Source: Argonema antarcticum A004/B2
GTDB lineage: Bacteria > Cyanobacteriota > Cyanobacteriia > Cyanobacteriales > Aerosakkonemataceae
Assembly: GCF_023333585.1 (NCBI RefSeq)
Contig: NZ_JAIQZN010000023.1
Location: 20,338 to 84,337 of the forward strand
Length of the DNA: 64,000 bases
Direction: 5' to 3'
The notes under the pieces were generated by a model that was given only the letters and a program-made list of their open reading frames with translations, made no database searches and was not told where the DNA came from. Made by a program: the position numbers and the translations under genes. Positions 8,490 to 18,654 of this stretch are shown here, one piece after another (position 1 is the stretch's first letter; each line of letters starts with the position of its first letter).

Positions 8490-11400
8490 ATGTTAAAACG
8501 CAAGCAAACCAAGGCCATTCAAAAATTTATCTACAGCGTATTCAAACAGTTTTGGCAACTTTCAAGAAATGCTAGCAGAAAGCTAAGCCGCTGGCTAGCC
8601 CGTAACTTGCTTAATATACGTTACAAGCGGCGATATGCCAATGCCAAATCCGGTTTCGTATTGCCAACTGTGACAGTTCTTTTGTTAGTGGTGGCTTTGG
8701 TAATAGGAGCAATTCTATTTCGCACCGGGAGTAGGACAAATCAGGTAATCGGACAGCGGGACGAACAGGTAATTTATAATGCCGCTACACCGGCGATCGA
8801 GCGAGCAAAAGCTAAAATCGAGTACTTATTCAGACAAGACGATCGGCGTCCCAGTGGCGTGCCTTCCGAAGGTATTCTCAACAGTATGATGCTCAACGAT
8901 GGCACATTGGTGCGACTATTTGGCGGCGCATCGGACCCCTATACCTACACAGGCGGTGCAAACCCCGAAACCCGCAAAGACATCAATGGAGATGGAATAC
9001 TTGACAATGCTTGGTATTACGAAATAGATGTGGACGGAGACGGAACCAAAGAACGAGTAGCCTACGCTATTTTTATGAGAGCGGCGGTCGCAGACGCAGC
9101 CGGTAACGTTACATTAGACTTGACAAGCTCCAACGACACGCAAAAAGCCAGGAACTTGGTAGTTCGCAACGGGCCGATCAATACTACCGAGCCTACCAGA
9201 GCGGTATGCCGAAATCTCAACCTGAAACCGGAAGCGGGTTGGTATCCGATCAGTTCCGCAGCTTTAAAGAAAACTTTTCAGGTAGTTGCAGTAGTCCTCC
9301 CGAATCCGAACCGGCCAAATAATAGAACCATTACCACCATAGAATTTCAACAGGAAAGACAAGTAGATAAGGGAAATAAATGGGGAGTTTGGTATCGTTA
9401 CGATCTGGATATTTTTCCAGGTGACGTTTTTAACTGGAACGGGGCTATGCACACTGAAGGTAGCCTCATGTTAGGGGATAACAATTTTACGGGCTATTTA
9501 ATTAGCGACCCCGATTCTTGTGTCTACGATCAAAGTGCCTCAGAAATTACTATCACCGAAAACCCTCCAAACTCGAACTTTGTAGGCGCGATCGTCGCTA
9601 ACGCCGTCGGTAACACTTCGGGAACCTCGAAATTGCACATCCACGGCAACCCACCCATTACGACCGGCACTAAAATCGAACTGAAATCTACTAATGACGC
9701 CACTAATAACACACCCTTGGACGTAAGTCTTAACCCGCTTCGGGTGTTTACTGAAGATGGATACTTCCGTCGTAACACAACAGCGGCAGTAAACAAGGGA
9801 TCTCTCAATCCAGACTTAAAAGCCGGACGGATTCGCTGGCAATCGGAAACCTCGCCTTACGTTGACGATACTTATCGGGCGGACGATCGCTACGGTCCCA
9901 AACCCAAATACGGTGTCATAACAATACCGAGAAATGGAGACCCGATCTCAGCAGCCGATCGACCCGCACTCGCCAATAATATTATCGACCCTGCTGACCC
10001 AGATCTCAAAAATCTCGGTCTGGATGGATACTGGGAGCGAAGAGCGTCGGCAAGCGGCTTGCGGGTAATTGTCGGCGAACGTCTGGAATTGGGCAATCTT
10101 TTCGGTTGGGATGCCACCACCGAGCCGCTCTATCCCGGAACTTGCACCAGCGGCATTCGCTGTCACGAAGCCAAACAGCGACGCACTCTGAGGGATAACC
10201 CGACGGCAGTACAAGCAACAGCAATTTACCACGTCAACGCACCCGCCACTCAACCTAACACATTCCCGATGGCATTTGTGGCGACTGTATCTCATCCGGG
10301 AACGCAAGATACCATCACTAGAAGCACAACTTTTAATCGTTTTGCCGCCAACCTACCCAACTTATACAGCAATTTCCTCACAGGCGACGGCACTAACGGG
10401 TGGGAATACGAAGTGGTGCCGGGAGACGGCAACGAAAACGAAACTACTTTTAGAGCTTTGGTTAGTAGCGATACTGCCTTGAAGAGAGCTTTGCAGAACC
10501 TTGCCAATTTCGCTGGTGACTACGTAGATGTGAATAGAAGCGGTGCTTTTCCACCAACACAAGAAGCAGGAGTTGTTCACCCTCATCCCGTATTGACGAT
10601 GTGGGGAAACTTCTCCAATTTGCGGCGGGCGATTACGCTTTTAAATAGTGGAGGATACGATAACCTCAGCATCGCAGATAAATCGTACATCCAGACGGCT
10701 GCTGGTACCTTGGGAATGTTAGCTTACAATATCAGGCAGTTGGAGACTTACACTCCGACAACAGCAGAATTGGACGCTTTGAATAATGCGCTGGCGAGCA
10801 TACCAAACAGTTGGGGCGCAGATACGGGTATTCCTCCTACAACACCAGCAACTCCAACGCTTATACCCGATGACTACATCAGAGCGCTGGAAGCAAACGT
10901 CGCTACTCAAGCGGTAGCAAGAACAGCACGACTTGTTAATTTAAAAGAGCAAATAGCTCGAGATCGTCGATATGGTTTTGCAACGTCACCGACCACAATT
11001 ACAACTGATGGGACATACAACTACAAAGTCAAATCTCTAGATAGTGGTGACAATTTCAAATATGCTAGAAGTACAACCGATCCTGTCTACATCAAGGACG
11101 ATACTGCTACTACATCAGTGGATGAAGCAACATTGTTTAATATCGGCTGTGACGTTAGTCCAGCAGCCAGCGGAATCGGAAAAAACTATTTCGGTTTTGG
11201 CGCTCCTGCGGTTGGAGATAAAGTAGCGGAAAAAAGGTTTATTCGTCTGGCAGCAACTCTGTGTTCGATTAACTTTAGCCCTACCGCTACAGCACGGCCA
11301 TCCTTTGCAGTCAAATTCCCCTCGCTCTACTACATTTTTCCCGATACTACTGTAGATAATCACAACCACAGCACTAGCGGTACTCCCCAGACTACCGCAG

Positions 11401-12944
11401 CAGATCTCTACATCAGCGACGCATATATCGCCAGCACAGTTAATGCAAGCGTTGCTTACAGAACCGTCGATCTGGCACAAATGATGCTTCGGCCCAAACA
11501 ATCGGGAAACGCAGGCTGCGGCGACCTGGGTTGGTGTTTGCCAACTGGAACTGGAGGATCGAACCCAATCACAGCTCCAACGGGAGCTATAAGCGTACCT
11601 TTCCTGGATAAAGGAATCTTCAACGGACGAGAAATGATGTCGGTGCGGGTTCTGGATATCGACTTAAATATGCTCAGGAATACTGCCAGAGGCACAGCAA
11701 CGCTGCCAGACTCAACCTCAGTCACGGAAACATTGCTACCAGTCAGCGGCATTGTCTACGGTTTCCGGGAAGACGCAGTGCGGGAAGATGCCATTGCCAG
11801 ACCGCTCGGAGCCGAGATGAACGCCTACACACCAACCGATCCAGCTTTAACAGCCAACGGTATTTCCACCAAACCAGTAGATTACTACCCCGACCCAGAC
11901 CGTCGTCCTCACGGGTTCCGCTTGAGAAGGGGGGCAGACCTGCGACGCTTGGCTAGCGATCCTGTCAGAGTAACCCGTGGTTTAACCTTCGTTTCCGATA
12001 ACCCGGTTTACATTCAAGGGGATTTCAACGTACACAGTACAGATGGCACGGCTAGCAACCGACTGGAAGAATTTACCCAAAGGATCGATCCGAACAACTG
12101 GGCGGGAACTTTCTATAACCGCACCGACCTGGATACAAACTTCGCCCAACCAGCTAACGACACTTGGCGTCCCTCTGAGATTATGGCCGATGCCGTCACC
12201 ATCCTTTCCAACAGTTTCGCGGATGGCGATATAGATAGAGGTATAAGAGGCGTTGATGCACAATCGTACCGAGGTATGAATCGTCCCATCGGCACCACTA
12301 CTGATTTTGTCCGGGAAGATAGTACGTTAACTAACACAAACTTACCCATCAGGATAGCAAGAGGCGGTAACCCCGGGCGTTGCAGTACCACCCCCACACC
12401 AGCCACCACTCGTTGCACAAGTCCAAATACTATTACTGCACAAACGAATGATAATTATGTCCTCTTCAACACCCCCGCCAAATCACAAAATGACATCAAC
12501 AACGCCACAGAAACCACAGTAAACGCCACCATTGTTCAGGGTCTTGTACCGTTTCGGGACAATCAGAATAATGGGGGATTCCACAACTTCCCCCGCTTCA
12601 TAGAAGACTGGGCGGGAGCGCGATTGAACTTTACTGGGTCATTCGTACAGTTAAGCTTCAGCACCTACGCCACAGGCCCGTTTGACCAGGACGCTTGGGA
12701 AGCCGGTGCAACTCCGGCAGCAGGCGGTGCACACAGGTGGTTCTACGAACCGCCTCAACGTGCCTGGGGTTACGACGTAGCCTTGCAACTCGCACCCGCA
12801 GGTCCCCTAGCCCAACGTTTCGTCACACCAGGCCGGACGCGCAGCGAATTTTATCGAGAACCGAGAGCAAACGACGCCTACATCTGCCAGTTACGCATGG
12901 CTGTTGACGGCGCAAATCCACAAACTCAACAAGCGTGTCAATAA
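8490..12944 (+). CDS. hpsA: Hormogonium polysaccharide biosynthesis protein HpsA
   Basis: A 1484-residue protein, first gene of an hpsA-D operon. In Nostoc punctiforme the hps locus is needed for hormogonium polysaccharide and gliding. The N-terminus is basic and then has a single hydrophobic helix after KSGFVLPTVTVLLLVVALVI (about 54-73), resembling a prepilin-type signal anchor. The rest is a long, Thr/Asn/Asp-rich extracellular-type region with several NGDG/DVDGDG-like acidic loops that could bind calcium. Cysteines are few and spread out. The start is supported by AGGAAAG 6 nt upstream of ATG. hpsB follows within 18 bp. The family call rests on recognising the N-terminus, size and gene order. 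Confidence 0.88.
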   Translation: MLKRKQTKAIQKFIYSVFKQFWQLSRNASRKLSRWLARNLLNIRYKRRYANAKSGFVLPTVTVLLLVVALVIGAILFRTGSRTNQVIGQRDEQVIYNAATPAIERAKAKIEYLFRQDDRRPSGVPSEGILNSMMLNDGTLVRLFGGASDPYTYTGGANPETRKDINGDGILDNAWYYEIDVDGDGTKERVAYAIFMRAAVADAAGNVTLDLTSSNDTQKARNLVVRNGPINTTEPTRAVCRNLNLKPEAGWYPISSAALKKTFQVVAVVLPNPNRPNNRTITTIEFQQERQVDKGNKWGVWYRYDLDIFPGDVFNWNGAMHTEGSLMLGDNNFTGYLISDPDSCVYDQSASEITITENPPNSNFVGAIVANAVGNTSGTSKLHIHGNPPITTGTKIELKSTNDATNNTPLDVSLNPLRVFTEDGYFRRNTTAAVNKGSLNPDLKAGRIRWQSETSPYVDDTYRADDRYGPKPKYGVITIPRNGDPISAADRPALANNIIDPADPDLKNLGLDGYWERRASASGLRVIVGERLELGNLFGWDATTEPLYPGTCTSGIRCHEAKQRRTLRDNPTAVQATAIYHVNAPATQPNTFPMAFVATVSHPGTQDTITRSTTFNRFAANLPNLYSNFLTGDGTNGWEYEVVPGDGNENETTFRALVSSDTALKRALQNLANFAGDYVDVNRSGAFPPTQEAGVVHPHPVLTMWGNFSNLRRAITLLNSGGYDNLSIADKSYIQTAAGTLGMLAYNIRQLETYTPTTAELDALNNALASIPNSWGADTGIPPTTPATPTLIPDDYIRALEANVATQAVARTARLVNLKEQIARDRRYGFATSPTTITTDGTYNYKVKSLDSGDNFKYARSTTDPVYIKDDTATTSVDEATLFNIGCDVSPAASGIGKNYFGFGAPAVGDKVAEKRFIRLAATLCSINFSPTATARPSFAVKFPSLYYIFPDTTVDNHNHSTSGTPQTTAADLYISDAYIASTVNASVAYRTVDLAQMMLRPKQSGNAGCGDLGWCLPTGTGGSNPITAPTGAISVPFLDKGIFNGREMMSVRVLDIDLNMLRNTARGTATLPDSTSVTETLLPVSGIVYGFREDAVREDAIARPLGAEMNAYTPTDPALTANGISTKPVDYYPDPDRRPHGFRLRRGADLRRLASDPVRVTRGLTFVSDNPVYIQGDFNVHSTDGTASNRLEEFTQRIDPNNWAGTFYNRTDLDTNFAQPANDTWRPSEIMADAVTILSNSFADGDIDRGIRGVDAQSYRGMNRPIGTTTDFVREDSTLTNTNLPIRIARGGNPGRCSTTPTPATTRCTSPNTITAQTNDNYVLFNTPAKSQNDINNATETTVNATIVQGLVPFRDNQNNGGFHNFPRFIEDWAGARLNFTGSFVQLSFSTYATGPFDQDAWEAGATPAAGGAHRWFYEPPQRAWGYDVALQLAPAGPLAQRFVTPGRTRSEFYREPRANDAYICQLRMAVDGANPQTQQACQ

Positions 12945-12950
12945 CCACAG

Positions 12951-12956
12951 AGGAGG
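12951..12956 (+). promoter_or_regulatory. Shine-Dalgarno site that sets the hpsB start
   Basis: AGGAGG at 12951-12956 lies 5 nt before ATG 12962. The upstream in-frame ATG at 12935 overlaps the end of hpsA and has no such site. Confidence 0.8.
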
Positions 12957-12961
12957 ATAAA

Positions 12962-13708
12962 ATGTTACCAGCAAATCAGTTGCAGGAACGATCGAACGGT
13001 AAGTTACTAAAGCTGGTATTATTAGCCAAGCTTTTGAAGGGGAGAAGCTCGCAGAGCGGATTTTCGCTGCTGGAAGTATTGGTGGCAATAGCGGTCGCTG
13101 CCGTAGTCATCAGCGTTTTCACTCCACCGATTTTTCTAGCGGTGGGTACGCGCATCCAAAACCGCAGAGCCGAACAATCGATACAGCTAGCACAGGGTGA
13201 GATCGATCGAGTCCGACGCCTAGTCGAACAGGGAGCATATCTAGAAAGCTCATCACCCTATAATCCGAATAGCTTACCGCCGTCAATAGGAACGGGCGAC
13301 GTTAAGGCATTTGGGCCACCAACCACCTACACCGACGAGCCCACCCAAATTAATGCCTCGAAAGGTTTAAGAGTTGACGCCAACGGCGATGGCACCAAAG
13401 ATTTTTTGGTGCAAGTATTCCGCGATACAGGCGTTGTCAGACCTGTTAACGGCGTTCCTAGAACTTTTGCTTTTAATATGGGCGTCAGAATTTACGCTGA
13501 CGCGGCCACCCAAAATATAGGCCAACTAGCAGTACCCAATAAAGCTGCCTCTTTGGGATTGACAACAGCAATAGGCAGTCAAAAACGGCTACCTTTATCT
13601 ATGCTGTACACCACCGTAGTTAGAAGCGATGTAGACCATTCGTTATGCGATTACCACCAATTTAACAATGGGGGAGCGCGACCTGCTTGGTGTCCAATAG
13701 CGCCTTAA
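12962..13708 (+). CDS. hpsB: Hormogonium polysaccharide secretion pseudopilin HpsB
   Basis: A pseudopilin-like protein of 248 residues from ATG 12962; an upstream ATG would add nine. A type IV prepilin signal is present: a basic leader, then SGFSLLEVLVAIAVAAVVIS with Gly before Phe and Glu at +5, where a PilD-type peptidase would cut. A long N-terminal helix follows (TRIQNRRAEQSIQLAQGEIDR). A calcium-like DANGDGTKD loop sits near residue 142. Hps pseudopilins are thought to build a secretion filament for hormogonium polysaccharide; that role comes from the family. It is in an operon with hpsA (17-bp gap) and hpsC (36-bp gap). Confidence 0.87.
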   Translation: MLPANQLQERSNGKLLKLVLLAKLLKGRSSQSGFSLLEVLVAIAVAAVVISVFTPPIFLAVGTRIQNRRAEQSIQLAQGEIDRVRRLVEQGAYLESSSPYNPNSLPPSIGTGDVKAFGPPTTYTDEPTQINASKGLRVDANGDGTKDFLVQVFRDTGVVRPVNGVPRTFAFNMGVRIYADAATQNIGQLAVPNKAASLGLTTAIGSQKRLPLSMLYTTVVRSDVDHSLCDYHQFNNGGARPAWCPIAP

Positions 13709-13744
13709 TCCCCAATTTTATGTTGAATTAAATTCATTAAAGCT

Positions 13745-14851
13745 ATGAAAGCCAAACTCCTTAAAATACTGCGAAATCGGCTAATTGCTGCTAACAAGAA
13801 GCTTAGGATCGGTAATCTCAAAAATAGCGGGTTTACCATACTGGAACTACTGGTGGCCGTGGTTATTTCCACAGTAGTTATGATAGCCCTAGTTGACATG
13901 ATTACTGACCTTTTGCGAAGCGATCGAACAGAATTCGGTCGCAACGAAACGCAAAGGGAAATGCAAATGGCAGTGGACATGATGGTTTCTGACTTGAGAG
14001 AAGCAGCTTACGTTTACAGCGGCAAAGAGATCAATCAACCAAGAACCCAAACGAACGGTGTTAGCATACCGGCCTTAAAAAATTACCTCCCGGCATTTAG
14101 CACTCCAAATGTTGAACCCGTTCTGGTTTTCTGGAAAGTCGATCCGGTTCCCTACAATCAAACTGACCCCCCAATTCCTAGCTGCACTGGTTTTGCTGAT
14201 GGTACGCCAAAACGACAAGAGTGTAACCTATTGCAAATTAAGCGTCGTTCTTACACCCTAGTGGCATATCTGTTCGCGCCAAACCAACCAAACGATGATA
14301 AATGGAAAGGCAAATCCAGACTCATGCGGTACGAAGTGCGTAAGTATCAGAATATCGCCGCTTTAGAGCAATCAACAGGATATCTAGACCCTACCACCCA
14401 AAATGTCAGCTTCCAAACCTGGCCTTTGCAAGGCGATGGTCTTACGCCTCCCGGAGGAGGCGCACGACTACCCGACACTCCTGCACATCGTCCAGTCCTA
14501 GTCGATTTTGTGGATTACTCGCGGATAATAGTGTCGGGTACACCCCAGAGTATAGAACAAATCAACGATCAGCCCTGTCCCGATCCCAGTGCTGCCAGTA
14601 CCGAAGACAACCACAGCCGCGTTCCCGAAAACAGGGATACCTACAACAGCTTTTTTGTTTGCGTCAGTCCGAGCAGTTATCCAGTAACAAACCCTGCTAC
14701 AGGTGAAGTAACTTTAATTCAGGCAAACCAAGACGTTTTAATATTCTTGAGAGGGAATCCGACAGGTAGAGCAGGGATTAAAGTAGCACCGCTTCTAACA
14801 ATTAAAACCCAAGCAGTTGCCCGTGGGGTTGTTAATAAGACACCCGATTAG
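13745..14851 (+). CDS. hpsC: Hormogonium polysaccharide secretion pseudopilin HpsC
   Basis: A 368-residue pseudopilin-like protein. After a 26-residue basic leader comes the prepilin motif SGFTILELLVAVVISTVVMI with Gly/Phe and Glu+5, followed by an amphipathic helix rich in Arg and Gln (RNETQREMQMAVDMMVSDLRE). The globular part holds paired cysteines (one near 140-150, another near 280) that may form disulfides outside the membrane. Third gene of the hps operon, 36 bp after hpsB. No strong ribosome site is seen. Assignment comes from gene order and the prepilin motif. Confidence 0.86.
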   Translation: MKAKLLKILRNRLIAANKKLRIGNLKNSGFTILELLVAVVISTVVMIALVDMITDLLRSDRTEFGRNETQREMQMAVDMMVSDLREAAYVYSGKEINQPRTQTNGVSIPALKNYLPAFSTPNVEPVLVFWKVDPVPYNQTDPPIPSCTGFADGTPKRQECNLLQIKRRSYTLVAYLFAPNQPNDDKWKGKSRLMRYEVRKYQNIAALEQSTGYLDPTTQNVSFQTWPLQGDGLTPPGGGARLPDTPAHRPVLVDFVDYSRIIVSGTPQSIEQINDQPCPDPSAASTEDNHSRVPENRDTYNSFFVCVSPSSYPVTNPATGEVTLIQANQDVLIFLRGNPTGRAGIKVAPLLTIKTQAVARGVVNKTPD

Positions 14852-14898
14852 AAATTTGGCAGATGCTAAATGCAATTTAGATGAAAAAGGAGGTAAAA

Positions 14899-15468
14899 AT
14901 GAAGCGGTACTACAAGCAATCTGTCGCCGGTTTTACACTGATAGAAATGCTAGTTGTTATAGCGTTAATCGGTATACTGGCAGCGATCGCAGGCCCGAGT
15001 TGGCAGGGCTGGTTAACGAGACAGCGGATAACATCCGCACAAGCAGAAGCATTAAGTGCCATGCGTGAAGCTCAAAGCAACGCTAGAAGGGAAAAACGAC
15101 TTTGGCAAGCTTGTTTTAAAGATGATGACACGAGAGTTGCGTGGGCTATATTTCCCGTACCCTCCAATGCTACTGGTGGCTTATTCAATTGCGGTGGGGT
15201 GAACGCCGGCTCTTGGAGAAGTATGGTTGACGAGGACTCGGACAAAATTACGATCGACGCAGCCAATACTACCTTACGAGCGTCGGGTGCGGGTACATAT
15301 CAGGTGCAATTTAGAGAGAAAGGCTTGATAAACGGATCGCTTGGCAAAATTACTTTCGCTTCTCGGAGAGATCCCCAGAGCGCTACAAAGCGCTGTGTCT
15401 TTGTTTCTACTTTGCTGGGGGCTATGCGTACCGCACAAAATAATGACTGCAATGCTCCTAATGATTGA
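14899..15468 (+). CDS. hpsD: GspH/FimT-like pseudopilin, probable HpsD
   Basis: A 189-residue minor pseudopilin and last gene of the hps operon. The prepilin signal is canonical: AGFTLIEMLVVIALIGILAA with Glu+5. It is followed by WLTRQRITSAQAEALSAMREAQSNARR, the arrangement of GspH/FimT minor pilins. The start at 14899 is set by AAGGAGGT at 14887-14894, 4 nt upstream; an in-frame ATG at 14881 would place this site inside the gene. Three to four cysteines occur in the globular part. A strong hairpin follows at 15477-15530. The HpsD name is inferred from position. Confidence 0.8.
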   Translation: MKRYYKQSVAGFTLIEMLVVIALIGILAAIAGPSWQGWLTRQRITSAQAEALSAMREAQSNARREKRLWQACFKDDDTRVAWAIFPVPSNATGGLFNCGGVNAGSWRSMVDEDSDKITIDAANTTLRASGAGTYQVQFREKGLINGSLGKITFASRRDPQSATKRCVFVSTLLGAMRTAQNNDCNAPND

Positions 15469-15476
15469 GAGCGAAT

Positions 15477-15530
15477 AATTTCCGTCTGATATAGCTAGCC
15501 CCTAGCCCCTAGCTATATCAGACGGAAATT
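15477..15530. terminator. 22-bp-stem hairpin between hpsD and glgB
   Basis: A perfect 22-bp inverted repeat (15477-15498 against 15509-15530; arm core TTTCCGTCTGATATAGC) encloses a 10-nt loop. It sits between the convergent hpsD and glgB genes, 8 bp after the hpsD stop. A two-way terminator is likely, although no U tract follows. Confidence 0.65.
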
Positions 15531-15633
15531 GGGTTTCTAGCCACCCCCAAAATTGGCGAGGGTGGACTGCTGGGAATTAGGGGCTGGGGAAAGGGAAATA
15601 TCCCCGCACACCTACTTTAGCGCACCCGGAGTT

Positions 15634-17961
15634 CTACTCCTGCGTCTCTTCCTCAGATGGTTCGATCGCCTGTTTCATAGCCGCTTCGGTTTTCTGGCGA
15701 TCGAACTTCAAAATCAGCACCGCTAAGGGTGGCAAACACAGATCCAGGGAATGGTAATGATTGTGGAAGAACCACTCTTCCGTCCACTTACCCCCTAAAT
15801 TCCCCATGTTGCTACCACCGTACTCACCGGCATCGCTATTGAACAGTTCCTTATAGAATCCCGCTTCTGGCACGCCGACGCGGTAATGACTGTGGGGCTG
15901 AGGTGTGAAATTACACACTGTCACTACAAAATTACCTGGATCTTCCTTATCGCGGCGGATAAACGAAATCACGCTGTGGCGGTTATCATTGCAATCAATC
16001 CACTCAAACCCGCCCTCACCAAAATCCCAAGTATACAGCGTTGGTTCGTTTTGATACAGGTGGTTGAGGTCAGTCATAAACTTAACCAACTGTTGATGCT
16101 CCTCGTGCTGGAACAGCTGCCACTCCAAATCTGCCCAGACATTCCACTCGCTCCACTGCCCGAACTCCATACTCATAAATAGAGTCTTCTTGCCGGGGTG
16201 AGTATACATATAAGCCAACAAAGTTCGCACGTTGGCGAACTTCTGCCACCTGTCCCCCGGCATCTTTCCAATCAAAGGACTCTTACCGTGTACCACCTCA
16301 TCGTGAGATAGCGCCAGCATATAATTTTCGCTGTGGTGGTACCAAATACTGAAGGTGAGGTTGTTTTGGTGGAACTGACGGAACCACGGGTCCATGTGGA
16401 AATAATCCAACATATCGTGCATCCAGCCCATATTCCACTTCAAGTTAAAGCCCAAGCCGCCCACATAAGTAGGCCAAGACACCATCGGCCAAGAGGTAGA
16501 CTCTTCAGCAATGGAAAGAATGCCAGGGTAGTAGCTGAAGAGGACGTGATTTGTCTGACGGAGGAAATCAGCCGCTTCAATATGTTCGCAACCGCCGTAC
16601 TGGTTGGCAACCCATTCCCCATCTGGGCGTAAATAGTTGAGGTAGAGCATCGAAGCTACCGCGTCTACCCGTATCCCGTCAATATGGTATTTGTCAAACC
16701 AAAACAGGGCGTTCGCTACCAGGAAATTACGCACTTCATTGCGACCGTAGTTGAACACCAAAGTGCCCCACTGTTTGTGTTCGCCCTTGCGGGGGTCAGC
16801 GTGTTCGTATAGGTGGGTGCCATCGAAGAAAGCCAATCCGTGACCGTCTTTGGGGAAGTGACCCGGCACCCAGTCAACGAGTACCCCAATACCTTGTTCG
16901 TGGCATTTGTCAACGAAATACATGAAATCTTCGGGCTTGCCGAAGCGAGAAGTAGGTGCGTAGTATCCCGTCACCTGATATCCCCAAGAGCCATCAAAAG
17001 GATGTTCTGCGATCGGCAATAATTCAATGTGAGTAAATCCGAGTTCCTTAACGTAGGGAATCAGCTTCTCTGCTAACTCCCGGTAGGTAAGGAAGCGAGC
17101 CCCCGGTCTGAGTTCTGAGACGACCACCACCGGCTCCTTTTCCCCATTGGGCAACACTGCCGGTTCATCTGAAGAAGCGTGCAACCATGAGCCCAAATGG
17201 CATTCGTAGACGGAAACAGGCTGGGTCAGCGGGTCACTGTGACGACGCTTTTCCATCCACTCATCGTCGTTCCAAGTGTAGGTCTCTAAGTCTACGACAA
17301 TCGAAGCAGTTTTAGGCCGCGCTTCCTGATGGAAACCGTAGGGGTCGCTTTTTTCGTAAATGTGGCCAGCATAGTTTTTGATTTCATACTTGTAGTGGGT
17401 TCCTACGTCCAGTCCGGGAATAAACAATTCCCAAATACCTGTTTCCCGTTTTCGCATCTGGTGTTGGCGGCCATCCCACAAGTTAAAATCGCCCAAAAGC
17501 GAAACGTTACGAGCATTGGGAGCCCACACGGCAAAATAAACACCCTTGACGCCGTTGACTTCGGTTAGGTGTGCCCCTAACTTCTCGTAAATGCGGTGAT
17601 GATTTCCTTCGGCGAATAAGTGAATGTCAAAGTCTGTCAGCAGCGGTGAGCGGAAAGCATAAGCGTCATTGACGACTCGCTCGTGTTCGCCTTCTTTAAT
17701 CCGCAGCTGATAGTTTGCTAGTTCCGGCGTATCAATCGTGCATTCAAAAAAGTGAGGATGATGCACCGATTGCATCGGAAATTGTTTCCGTTCCTCTGGT
17801 AGCACGACCCATACGGCGTCAGCATTCGGAAGGTAAGTTCGCACTACCCAGACAGTTTTGCCATTTTGCTCAATAGTATGAGGCCCCAGCACTTCAAACG
17901 GGTCTTGATGCTGATTCCAAACAATCCGGTCAATCTGCTCAGGGGCAATGGTCATGGACAT
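15634..17961 (-). CDS. glgB: 1,4-alpha-glucan branching enzyme GlgB
   Basis: A 775-residue GH13 enzyme that makes alpha-1,6 branches in glycogen. Order of domains: an N1 beta-domain, CBM48 (about 120-220, [19 protein letters not shown]), the catalytic barrel, and a C-terminal beta-domain. Catalytic residues are visible: nucleophile Asp in [10 protein letters not shown] (about 431), acid/base Glu in [10 protein letters not shown] (about 485) and the transition-state Asp in [12 protein letters not shown] (about 553), at spacings matching the bacterial family. [17 protein letters not shown] is the region I motif. The start MSM has a second ATG 6 bp later. It stands alone, with heptamer arrays upstream. 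Confidence 0.97.
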   Translation of the reverse strand: MSMTIAPEQIDRIVWNQHQDPFEVLGPHTIEQNGKTVWVVRTYLPNADAVWVVLPEERKQFPMQSVHHPHFFECTIDTPELANYQLRIKEGEHERVVNDAYAFRSPLLTDFDIHLFAEGNHHRIYEKLGAHLTEVNGVKGVYFAVWAPNARNVSLLGDFNLWDGRQHQMRKRETGIWELFIPGLDVGTHYKYEIKNYAGHIYEKSDPYGFHQEARPKTASIVVDLETYTWNDDEWMEKRRHSDPLTQPVSVYECHLGSWLHASSDEPAVLPNGEKEPVVVVSELRPGARFLTYRELAEKLIPYVKELGFTHIELLPIAEHPFDGSWGYQVTGYYAPTSRFGKPEDFMYFVDKCHEQGIGVLVDWVPGHFPKDGHGLAFFDGTHLYEHADPRKGEHKQWGTLVFNYGRNEVRNFLVANALFWFDKYHIDGIRVDAVASMLYLNYLRPDGEWVANQYGGCEHIEAADFLRQTNHVLFSYYPGILSIAEESTSWPMVSWPTYVGGLGFNLKWNMGWMHDMLDYFHMDPWFRQFHQNNLTFSIWYHHSENYMLALSHDEVVHGKSPLIGKMPGDRWQKFANVRTLLAYMYTHPGKKTLFMSMEFGQWSEWNVWADLEWQLFQHEEHQQLVKFMTDLNHLYQNEPTLYTWDFGEGGFEWIDCNDNRHSVISFIRRDKEDPGNFVVTVCNFTPQPHSHYRVGVPEAGFYKELFNSDAGEYGGSNMGNLGGKWTEEWFFHNHYHSLDLCLPPLAVLILKFDRQKTEAAMKQAIEPSEEETQE

Positions 17962-18123
17962 GAGGCTACCTACCTACTAACGGGAACTTACTGAGTTGGC
18001 TTGTACTGGACAGTATTGCCAAAGCACTTTAAATTTATATACATTTTTTCATGTATTTACATCATCTGGCTAGCCGATCGCCTAAAATGCTGGCTCAGAT
18101 GTCGGATTGGGGCTATAGGCCCC

Positions 18124-18342
18124 AAAAGTCAAAAGTCAAAAGTCAAAAGTCAAAAAGGGGGGAGTGGGAGAGTGGGAGAGTGGGAGAGTGGGAGAGTGGG
18201 AGAGTGGGAGAGAGAATGACAACTGACAACTGACCACTGACAACTGACCACTGACAACTGACCACTGACAACTGACAAATGACCACTGACCACTGACAAA
18301 TGACCACTGACCACTGACAAATGACCACTGACCACTGACTAA
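18124..18342. repeat. Compound short tandem repeats upstream of glgB
   Basis: Three adjoining arrays: CAAAAGT about 4.5 times (18124-18155), the 8-mer GGGAGAGT about 6 times (about 18160-18212), and mixed CCACTGA / CAACTGA / CAAATGA heptamers (18217-18342). Frames reading through them are repeat artefacts. Confidence 0.9.
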
Positions 18343-18348
18343 TAAGTC

Positions 18349-18654
18349 TCAGAAATGCAAAAATGGGAAAAGCTTGCGGAGCGGATAACTGACGCGGAGC
18401 AGGAAAAGTAGATGTTGTACTTCAGGATTTACTTGAGGTCTTGCGTTTTGAGCTTCTCGCAGATTTGATCTTAACTGAGCGTACTCAGCCGCAGTTATGG
18501 GTTTACCATCCAGAGGCGATCGCGCTTCTATAATAATTTCTGTCCTCAAAACTTCTTCCGGTATATCCTCTGGTGGTGGTAAAGCTAGTCCAGGAGCAGA
18601 AGGGGCAAGGAGCAGAGACGCCCAGGAGCAGAGGAGTAGAGGTGCAATTTTCAT
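18349..18654 (-). CDS. Small secreted protein of unknown function
   Basis: A 101-residue protein with a signal peptide (about 1-24, MKIAPLLLCSWASLLLAP then LALPPPEDIPEE). The mature part is acidic at first and then basic/helical (EYAQLRSNLREAQNARPQ). It starts within the last codons of the GST gene (4-bp ATGA overlap), a sign of translational coupling, so it may serve the same process. I do not recognise a domain. Similar small periplasmic proteins occur in cyanobacteria, but no function can be read from this one. Confidence 0.65.
   Translation of the reverse strand: MKIAPLLLCSWASLLLAPSAPGLALPPPEDIPEEVLRTEIIIEARSPLDGKPITAAEYAQLRSNLREAQNARPQVNPEVQHLLFLLRVSYPLRKLFPFLHF

Noticed and set aside
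18143..18335. Frames translating as VVSGQLSVVS or SHSPTLPLS periods
   Set aside because: These are translations of CCACTGA and GGGAGAGT tandem repeats, not genes. The same holds for similar frames at 7546-7821, 20828-21025 and 42365-42690.
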